DNA of 64,000 nucleotides from Candidatus Acidiferrales bacterium (lineage in GTDB: Bacteria; Bacteroidota; Ignavibacteria; Kryptoniales; JAKASW01): positions 90,180 to 154,179 of the forward strand of contig DATJAY010000020.1 in assembly GCA_035515795.1 (NCBI GenBank), given 5' to 3'. Below the pieces are notes generated by a model. The model had not been told where the DNA came from, ran no database searches, and saw only the letters and a list, made by a program, of their open reading frames with translations. Shown in pieces: positions 58,165-64,000 of this stretch. The position numbers and the translations under genes are program-made. How positions within the stretch are numbered: the stretch's first letter is position 1; each line of letters begins with the position of its first letter.

Positions 58165-59588
58165 GACTGCCGATAAGATTAAGGGTCGCACTCTATGTAA
58201 CATTTACCTTCGCCGCTGTAATAGTGGTGCTCGGTTTTGCCTTGATGGAACTTTATGAAAGATACTCGAAGCGTTCGTTCGACGTGACCCTTCAGGCGGC
58301 GGCGAGCAGCGTAGCGAATCGGCTCGCCAAGGAAAATATGCACGTCGATGTTGCCGATATCAGCGAGGACGTCGGCGAAACAATTTCAAGCTTTGAAAGT
58401 AAGATTGGCATCATAGGAGTCGGAATCTTCGATGGCTCATGGAAACAAATTTTTTCGTATAACGATAAGGCCTCGATCGCAATTCGGGCAGAGATCAAGA
58501 ACTGGGCGAGGGCAGATGACCGGAAGGAATTAACGACCGTGAGGCTGCCCGGTGAAAAATATCGTTGCGCACTTGCAAATTTTGAAATTACAGACGGCTC
58601 GCAGGGAACGGTTGTCACTTTCGGTTCCCTTTCATCCATACGTGAATCCATAGAAAGAATGCGTACGATTATTTTCATAGCCGCTCCATTGACTATCCTG
58701 CTTGTCGGGGTCGGCTCGATCTTGATTGCGCGTCGGGCATTGCGGCCTTTGGAGAGAATTGCGTCCAGTATAGATGGAATACAGGTCGAAAAATCGCTGG
58801 AAAAACTCGAAGTTCCGGAGACAGGTGACGAGATCAAGAAAGTCGCGGAGTCATTCAATTCGTTGGTGCAAAGGATAGGCAGCCTGATCGATACGCAAAG
58901 GAATTTTCTGCTGGATGCTTCTCATGAGTTGAAGACGCCGTTGACAGTCATTCAGACCGAGATGGAAATGCTCCTTATGAAGCCGGGCCTCAGCGCTGCC
59001 GAGCGCGCAAATCTCCGACAGCTCCTTTCCGAAGTCGAGTATGCTTCTAAGCTTGCGGTTGATATTATCTACCTTTCGAGGCTGGAGTCTTCCATGGTCG
59101 TCGAAATGCGGCCGTTTAATCTCGGCACTGTCCTCGAAGAAGTCGCTGCGCACCATCTGTCGTTGGCAAAAAGGAAGAACGTCAATCTCCGAATCAAGTA
59201 CGAACCCGACATAGTTGTCAACGCGGACGACAACCTTTTGAAACGAGCGGTCTCCAACGTGATCGACAACTCGATCAAGTTCAGCCATGCCGGAGGAGAA
59301 GTCTGGGTGACCGGCACGCGCGACGAAAAGTTATCCGCCGCCGTGGTAACCGTTGAAGATAGAGGCGAAGGGATAAGTAGTGAAGAACTCCCTCGTATCT
59401 TTGACAAATTCTATAGGACCAAGAGTTCGAGAAGCATGGATGAAAAGGGGAGCGGACTCGGGCTTTCGATCGCTAAACGCATCGTGGAACAGCATGGCGG
59501 TAAGATTGAAATCGAAAGCAGGCCGGGTGTCGGAACAACTGTTCGTATCGATATTCCGGAAGCACGGATTGCCGCCCCGTCGGGATGA
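58161..59588 (+). CDS. Sensor histidine kinase of the RND operon
   Basis: A 475-residue membrane kinase. Two helices (about 12-30 and 170-190) flank a periplasmic sensor of about 140 residues. A HAMP domain follows (ARRALRPLERIASSIDGIQ), then HisKA with LLDASHELKTPLTVIQTEME and ATPase boxes VSNVIDNSIKFSHAGG, VEDRGEGIS and KGSGLGLSIAKRIVEQHGG. It pairs with the response regulator directly upstream (four-base overlap). The stimulus is unknown but is probably a substrate or stress handled by the pump. Confidence 0.93.
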   Translation: MRLPIRLRVALYVTFTFAAVIVVLGFALMELYERYSKRSFDVTLQAAASSVANRLAKENMHVDVADISEDVGETISSFESKIGIIGVGIFDGSWKQIFSYNDKASIAIRAEIKNWARADDRKELTTVRLPGEKYRCALANFEITDGSQGTVVTFGSLSSIRESIERMRTIIFIAAPLTILLVGVGSILIARRALRPLERIASSIDGIQVEKSLEKLEVPETGDEIKKVAESFNSLVQRIGSLIDTQRNFLLDASHELKTPLTVIQTEMEMLLMKPGLSAAERANLRQLLSEVEYASKLAVDIIYLSRLESSMVVEMRPFNLGTVLEEVAAHHLSLAKRKNVNLRIKYEPDIVVNADDNLLKRAVSNVIDNSIKFSHAGGEVWVTGTRDEKLSAAVVTVEDRGEGISSEELPRIFDKFYRTKSSRSMDEKGSGLGLSIAKRIVEQHGGKIEIESRPGVGTTVRIDIPEARIAAPSG

Positions 59589-59606
59589 TATCCACTTTTC
59601 ATTTCG

Positions 59607-59637
59607 TTGCAAAAAAAGGTTTGCTTCGTTAATTTTA
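59607..59637 (+). promoter_or_regulatory. Possible Bacteroidota-type promoter before sdhC
   Basis: TTG (59607-59609), a 20-base spacer and TAATTTTA (59630-59637) approximate the Bacteroidota -33/-7 pattern (TANNTTTG, one mismatch). It lies about 30 bases before the sdhC ribosome binding site. Weak. Confidence 0.3.
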
Positions 59638-59666
59638 CCAAGTTTAATTCTAATGAGGAGATGAAG

Positions 59667-60083
59667 ATGGCCTACCTACCAAAACCACCTGAAAGATGGT
59701 TTAGAACGAATCTCAAATATTACAAGCATGGCGGAAGCTGGGCATGGATTCTTCACCGTGTCACCGGACTCGGCCTGACAGCATACATATATGTTCATAT
59801 CTACGCCCTTACTACCCTCACACAGGGTGAAAGAGCATTTGACGATGAGATGAAGCTCTTCATGACTCCCGTTTTCAAAATTTTAGAATGGCTGCTGTTT
59901 TCACTCGTTATTTTTCATGCGTTGAATGGGGTCAGGATAGTTCTGGTCGACTGGGCGAACGGAGCCAGGTACCACAAGAAAATTCTCGCGGTTGTTTATG
60001 GATTGGGGATAGCCCTCTTCATTGGAATGGGATTCCTGATGTTCATGGCACCGCTAAAAAATATGATCGCATCCATAAAGTGA
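59667..60083 (+). CDS. sdhC: Succinate dehydrogenase cytochrome b subunit SdhC
   Basis: A 138-residue membrane subunit with three helices. It begins MAYLPKPPERWFRTNLKYYK and carries SWAWILHRVTGLGLTAYIYV (Arg/His near the quinone and haem sites) and FHALNGVRIVLVDWANG. It is the first gene of sdhCDAB and anchors the SdhAB dimer. The ATG at 59667 is chosen because GAGGAG lies six bases upstream; the longer frame from 59607 is not family sequence. Confidence 0.9.
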   Translation: MAYLPKPPERWFRTNLKYYKHGGSWAWILHRVTGLGLTAYIYVHIYALTTLTQGERAFDDEMKLFMTPVFKILEWLLFSLVIFHALNGVRIVLVDWANGARYHKKILAVVYGLGIALFIGMGFLMFMAPLKNMIASIK

Positions 60084-60090
60084 GGTAAGA

Positions 60091-60441
60091 ATGTATAAGC
60101 ATAGCGGTTCACGTGGAAGCGGCGCACCATCCTGGGTGCTCCAGAGAATTACCGGGCTGTTGCTCGTCGTAGTCGTAATCGGGCACTATTTCGTAATGCA
60201 CGCAGATCCTGCCAGCGGCCATACTTATGCCGCGGTGTTAGAAAGGATGCATCATCCATTTTGGAAAATGTTTGATCTAACTTTCATTTCGGTCGGGTTG
60301 TGGCATGGACTGAACGGTACGTGGGGAATTTTCCGGGATTATGAAATGAAGCCTGCCGTCAGTCTTACGGTTTACGGCATCATCATTCTCTCCGGAATCG
60401 CGTTCTGGGTTCTGGGTGTCAACACGATCTTATCTTTCTAA
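60091..60441 (+). CDS. sdhD: Succinate dehydrogenase membrane anchor subunit SdhD
   Basis: A 116-residue three-helix membrane protein with SWVLQRITGLLLVVVVIGHY and FISVGLWHGLNGTWGIFRDY, the same two motifs as SdhC, showing that the subunits are related. The His residues are the likely haem ligands. It lies seven bases after sdhC and 20 bases before sdhA. Having separate C and D subunits differs from the single-anchor enzyme typical of Bacteroidia. Confidence 0.88.
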   Translation: MYKHSGSRGSGAPSWVLQRITGLLLVVVVIGHYFVMHADPASGHTYAAVLERMHHPFWKMFDLTFISVGLWHGLNGTWGIFRDYEMKPAVSLTVYGIIILSGIAFWVLGVNTILSF

Positions 60442-60461
60442 AAGGTGAAGAGGAATTCATA

Positions 60462-62225
60462 ATGGTCAAGCATCAATATGACGTAATAATTGTCGGTGCG
60501 GGCGGCGCGGGACTTCGCGCGGCACTTGAGATTCCCGAAGGATTCAGCTGCGCCGTGATATCGAAAGTTTTCCCGACCCGCTCGCATACTGGAGCGGCGC
60601 AAGGCGGAATTGGCGCTGCACTCGGGAACGAGGAGGAGGACAGCTGGGAATGGCACATGTTCGACACCGTAAAGGGAAGTGATTATCTCGGCGACCAGGA
60701 TGCGATTGAAATAATGACGAAGGATGCGATCCGTGCCATCATAGAACTGGAGCACATGGGAGTACCTTTCTCGAGAACTCCCGAAGGAAAAATCGCACAG
60801 CGGAGATTTGGCGGACACACCAGACCAGAGAATCCGGCCGATCCCGATTCCAAGCGGATCGCCGTGAAGAGATCGTGTTACTCGGCAGACAGAACCGGCC
60901 ATGTCATGCTCCACACGCTATATGAAAATTGTCTCAAACAGAAGGTTAACTTCTTCTCCGAATTTTTCGTTACAGATTTGATCATGAGCGGAAAGAATTG
61001 TGCCGGCGTCGTTGCGATGGATATCGCGACGAGTGAAGTCCATGTCTTCCATGCCAGAGCTGTCATGCTCGCAACCGGAGGTTACGGAAGGGTCTACAGG
61101 ATCACGTCAAATGCTCATGTCGGAACCGGCGATGGATTTGCGTTGGTCTACAACAATGGACTCCCTCTTGAGGACATGGAATTTGTCCAGTTCCATCCGA
61201 CAGGCCTCTGGAAACTGGGTATACTGATTTCCGAAGCGGCGCGGGGCGAGGGCGGGATATTACTGAACAATAAAGGAGAGCGCTTCATGGAACGCTATGC
61301 GCCGACGGTGAAAGACCTTGCTCCGAGGGATATGGTGTCGCGCGCCATCCTGACGGAGATACGAGAAGGAAGAGGTTTCAGAGGGAGCGACGGGACATAT
61401 TATGTCCATCTCGATGTATCACACCTGCCGAAGGAGGTCATTGACGACAAGATTCCCGAGATTACCGGTTTCGCGAGAACATATCTCGGCGTCGAGCCCA
61501 CAAAAGAACCGATCCCGATCCAACCGACATGCCACTACGCAATGGGCGGAATCCCAACCACAGTCGATGCGGAAGTGACCAAGGATAAAAAGAATACAAA
61601 AGTCCCGGGTCTCTACGCTGCCGGCGAAGCGGCGTGTGTTTCAGTACACGGCGCAAATCGTCTCGGCACGAATTCACTTCTGGATCTGATCGTGTTCGGA
61701 CGCAGAGGGGGAAAAGCTATTGCGGAATTTATTAAGGATGCGGATTTTGTTCCGCTGCCAAATGATGCTGCAGATAGAACAATTGCCAAGTCTGATAAAA
61801 TCATGAACTCCAAAGGGAAAGAAAGGGTTGGAGCACTTAGGACGGAGCTGCAGGAAAAGATGATGGAAAAGGTCGGAATCTTCAGAAACGAAAAAGACTT
61901 GAAAGAGATGACGACAGAGATCGGCAGTTTAAGCGAACGCTACCGGGAAATATTCATCGATGATAAGGGAAAAATCTTCAATACCGATTTGATGGAAGCG
62001 ATAGAGCTCGGGAATCTGATCGAGACGGCTGAACCGATCATATATGGAGCATTGACGAGAAAGGAATCAAGAGGTGCGCATTCACGCGAGGATTATCCGA
62101 AACGGGACGACAAGAAGTGGCTGAAGCACACTCTCGTAAGCAAATCTGAAAAGAAGGGCGAACCGGAAATCGACTTCAAACCGGTATCCATCACTCGTTT
62201 TCAGCCTAAGGAAAGAAAGTACTGA
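60462..62225 (+). CDS. sdhA: Succinate dehydrogenase flavoprotein subunit SdhA
   Basis: A 587-residue FAD subunit. The N-terminal nucleotide-binding motif is IIVGAGGAGLRAALEI. The FAD-attachment His is in PTRSHTGAAQGGIGAAL, and the active-site region contains EFVQFHPTGLWK and NNKGERFMERYAP. PTCHYAMGGIPTTVDAEV and CVSVHGANRLGTNSLLDLIV are standard. The C terminus is the family's oligomerisation domain. It oxidises succinate to fumarate and passes electrons to SdhB. The length is typical of the SdhA of split-anchor enzymes. Confidence 0.97.
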   Translation: MVKHQYDVIIVGAGGAGLRAALEIPEGFSCAVISKVFPTRSHTGAAQGGIGAALGNEEEDSWEWHMFDTVKGSDYLGDQDAIEIMTKDAIRAIIELEHMGVPFSRTPEGKIAQRRFGGHTRPENPADPDSKRIAVKRSCYSADRTGHVMLHTLYENCLKQKVNFFSEFFVTDLIMSGKNCAGVVAMDIATSEVHVFHARAVMLATGGYGRVYRITSNAHVGTGDGFALVYNNGLPLEDMEFVQFHPTGLWKLGILISEAARGEGGILLNNKGERFMERYAPTVKDLAPRDMVSRAILTEIREGRGFRGSDGTYYVHLDVSHLPKEVIDDKIPEITGFARTYLGVEPTKEPIPIQPTCHYAMGGIPTTVDAEVTKDKKNTKVPGLYAAGEAACVSVHGANRLGTNSLLDLIVFGRRGGKAIAEFIKDADFVPLPNDAADRTIAKSDKIMNSKGKERVGALRTELQEKMMEKVGIFRNEKDLKEMTTEIGSLSERYREIFIDDKGKIFNTDLMEAIELGNLIETAEPIIYGALTRKESRGAHSREDYPKRDDKKWLKHTLVSKSEKKGEPEIDFKPVSITRFQPKERKY

Positions 62226-62245
62226 AAAGGTCAAAAGGGAAAAAG

Positions 62246-62953
62246 ATGAAAGTAATTTTACGGGTCCAGAGATATAATCCGGAAAGAGATACCGAGCCTT
62301 ATTATCAGCAGTTCGTTCTCGAAGCGGGAGACGACAAAGAGAGAATTCTCGATCTTCTTCACCAGGCAAAATGGAAATATGATGGTACGCTGACTTTTCG
62401 ACGGTCATGCGCACACGGTGTTTGCGGCTCCGATGCGATAAGGATCAACGGGAGGAACAGGCTTGCATGTTCCACGCTGCTGAGGGATGTCAATTTCGCA
62501 AAGCCGATCGTCATCGAACCTATTCCTTCGCTGCCGATAATCAAGGATTTGGTGGTCGACATGACGGACTTTTATAAAAAATACGAAGCCGTCAAACCGT
62601 ACCTTATCGCGAAGACTCCTGCGCCTGAGAACGAGAGGCTTCAGAGCAACGAGGATGCGGAGAAGCTATTTGAATCTGCGAAGTGCATCCTCTGCGCTTG
62701 CTGTACCACTTCGTGTCCGTCGTCGTGGTCGGATGAAAATTATATAGGACCCGCAGCGCTATTGAAAGCATACCGTTTCGTGTTCGACACGCGCGATGAA
62801 GGTGCCGATGAGCGTCTCGATGTCATTGACACGCCGGATGGCACCTGGAGGTGCCACACGATTTTCAATTGCGTAGAAGCTTGCCCGAAAGACATAAACA
62901 TAACATGGCACATCTCACAGTTGAAGAAGCGGCTCGCGGAAAGGGAGATGTGA
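62246..62953 (+). CDS. sdhB: Succinate dehydrogenase iron-sulfur subunit SdhB
   Basis: A 235-residue protein with three Fe-S centres. The [2Fe-2S] motif is RSCAHGVCGSDAIRINGRN with LACS. The [4Fe-4S] motif is CILCACCTTSCPS, and the [3Fe-4S]-type Cys are in HTIFNCVEACPKDINI. It is last in sdhCDAB and begins 20 bases after sdhA. It carries electrons from FAD to the quinone. Confidence 0.96.
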   Translation: MKVILRVQRYNPERDTEPYYQQFVLEAGDDKERILDLLHQAKWKYDGTLTFRRSCAHGVCGSDAIRINGRNRLACSTLLRDVNFAKPIVIEPIPSLPIIKDLVVDMTDFYKKYEAVKPYLIAKTPAPENERLQSNEDAEKLFESAKCILCACCTTSCPSSWSDENYIGPAALLKAYRFVFDTRDEGADERLDVIDTPDGTWRCHTIFNCVEACPKDINITWHISQLKKRLAEREM

Positions 62954-63216
62954 GAAAGGAATCTGGATTTTTGTTCGGCGGTAAAATTGTTATAGTGGGG
63001 CTGACAGCAGTTTAGTAGAGGTTGCTTCTTCGAGGTGCTCCACATATATTTTTTCGAGGCGCAAAACAAGATGTCATGGTGGGAAACATAGCCGGAGAAT
63101 CTTCAAAATGAGACGAAGACAAACGTTTAGTTTGTACATAGCATTCTTACTGCCGGAATGTTATGCGGATGTATGGCAGGTTAATTTTAATTAGGTGGCA
63201 TCAATAGCATCTTACG

Positions 63217-64000
63217 ATGAAAACAATCTTAATATTTGTCGCCGTTTCAATATCTTGTTCGTTTTTCGGCTGCAAACACCCTTCCTCCGAATCCATGAAG
63301 CCGCGTGCGAATGCTACAAATCTCTCTCAACCTGCCTTTGACAGTATTGTAAACAACTGGTATGAACATGGTGGGAGGAATAGAGACAGCCTATTGCAAA
63401 TGCTTTATGATAAAGGAGCCATCGACCTCAATTATTATATGGCCAATGTGTCAGTAGAGAATCGTGCTAACGTTCGGGCTAAACTACTTCAAAAGATCGG
63501 GGCGCGTGACTCAGCCATTCTCGCACATCTAAAATTTCAAATGAAACATAAATTTGTGCTCGACTTTCTGCTTAATCGATTTGGGCCCCCATCAGAAAAT
63601 GATATCGACATTGATGATTCACGGTTCAGCGTCTTGCCGAACGAAGACGCGTATGTGCTCGAATCTGTCGCGTACGGCCGTCAGTTTAATCTTTATTCGA
63701 TCAAGTCAATTCCCGATAATGCTTCAATGTACGTACTTAGCGAGCCGGATGTCGGCGGCCTATCTCAACTATACTTATTTGATGAAGACAAAGATGGAAA
63801 CATCCTTCTCGACACAATGGCATTGGATCCGAGATCGGACACTCAACTTACCAGTGTGAAACTCAATGGGCATCTCTTCTTACGAATGGATTTTGCTGTT
63901 CACGGTTCAGGTTATCTTGATGAACAACTCGTGCTCCTCGGCATAATAAAAAAAAGCTTTCATAACGTTTTTGAAACGAGTTTACTCGAAGCTAATGATT
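63217..64000 (+). CDS. Hypothetical lipoprotein, 3' end beyond window
   Basis: Open from an ATG at 63217 to the edge (261 codons). The N terminus MKTILIFVAVSISCSFFGCK has a lipoprotein-type Cys near residue 19. The mature part contains a repeat-like helical region (DSLLQMLYDKGAIDLNYYM) and a beta-rich part with DEDKDGNILLDTMALDP. No family is recognised. It is a separate transcript from the sdh operon, 263 bases upstream. Confidence 0.7.
   Translation, partial: MKTILIFVAVSISCSFFGCKHPSSESMKPRANATNLSQPAFDSIVNNWYEHGGRNRDSLLQMLYDKGAIDLNYYMANVSVENRANVRAKLLQKIGARDSAILAHLKFQMKHKFVLDFLLNRFGPPSENDIDIDDSRFSVLPNEDAYVLESVAYGRQFNLYSIKSIPDNASMYVLSEPDVGGLSQLYLFDEDKDGNILLDTMALDPRSDTQLTSVKLNGHLFLRMDFAVHGSGYLDEQLVLLGIIKKSFHNVFETSLLEAND

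Overview
This window looks like the chromosome of a free-living Gram-negative bacterium of the Bacteroidota/Chlorobiota (FCB) group. It resembles an Ignavibacteria- or Kryptonia-like lineage more than a classical Bacteroides. Reasons: outer-membrane proteins are frequent (Omp85, TolC, DUF5916 and other barrels); a type IX secretion (T9SS) sorting-signal remnant is present; dxr is next to rseP; the carbamoyl-phosphate synthase large subunit is split; and AG-rich Shine-Dalgarno sites are common, which is not the Bacteroides habit. The taxonomic call is inference. No prophage, CRISPR array or transposase gene is visible.

Layout. 1-4.9 kb (minus): a LysM lytic transglycosylase cut by the window edge, an acyl-CoA (methylmalonyl-CoA type) mutase large subunit and an unknown membrane protein. 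5.1-7.6 kb (plus): dxr and rseP. 7.8-14.5 kb (plus): a four-gene module of an exported protein, a FecR-domain protein, an outer-membrane barrel and a CHASE2 nucleotide cyclase. 14.5-16.3 kb: ruvB and a 3-methyladenine glycosylase. 16.3-21 kb (minus): tilS-hpt-ftsH and a dolichol-kinase/CTP-transferase-like membrane protein. 21.3-21.8 kb: tRNA-Pro, tRNA-Gly and tRNA-Cys. 21.9-24.4 kb: phoB-phoR-phoU type genes without a pst transporter. 24.7-26.7 kb: an unusual helical/coiled-coil protein with a C-terminal receiver domain. 26.8-31.9 kb (minus): a DUF5916 outer-membrane protein, a UbiA prenyltransferase and an Omp85 protein. 32.1-36.6 kb (plus): an accessory island of secreted proteins, including an Ig-like protein with a C-terminal lysozyme-like domain and an apparent frameshift in its signal peptide. 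36.6-39.9 kb (minus): carB as two genes. 40-44.4 kb: DUF3795, AlkD, galT and a hybrid histidine kinase. 44.8-45.7 kb: a gene-poor stretch with a MITE-like palindrome and an intrinsic terminator. 45.7-47.7 kb: small exported or unknown proteins. 47.8-52 kb (minus): 2-oxoglutarate dehydrogenase E2 and E1. 52.1-59.6 kb (plus): TolC-adaptor-RND pump with its own two-component system. 59.7-63 kb (plus): sdhC-sdhD-sdhA-sdhB. 63.2 kb to the end: a truncated lipoprotein gene.

Together the genes describe an oxidative metabolism (2-oxoglutarate dehydrogenase, succinate dehydrogenase, an acyl-CoA mutase), MEP isoprenoid synthesis, Leloir sugar metabolism and a well-developed outer membrane. Best candidates for new biology are the FecR/OMP/CHASE2 cyclase module (7.8-14.5 kb), the secreted island with the lysozyme-like tail and frameshifted leader (32.1-36.6 kb) and the coiled-coil/receiver protein (24.7-26.7 kb).
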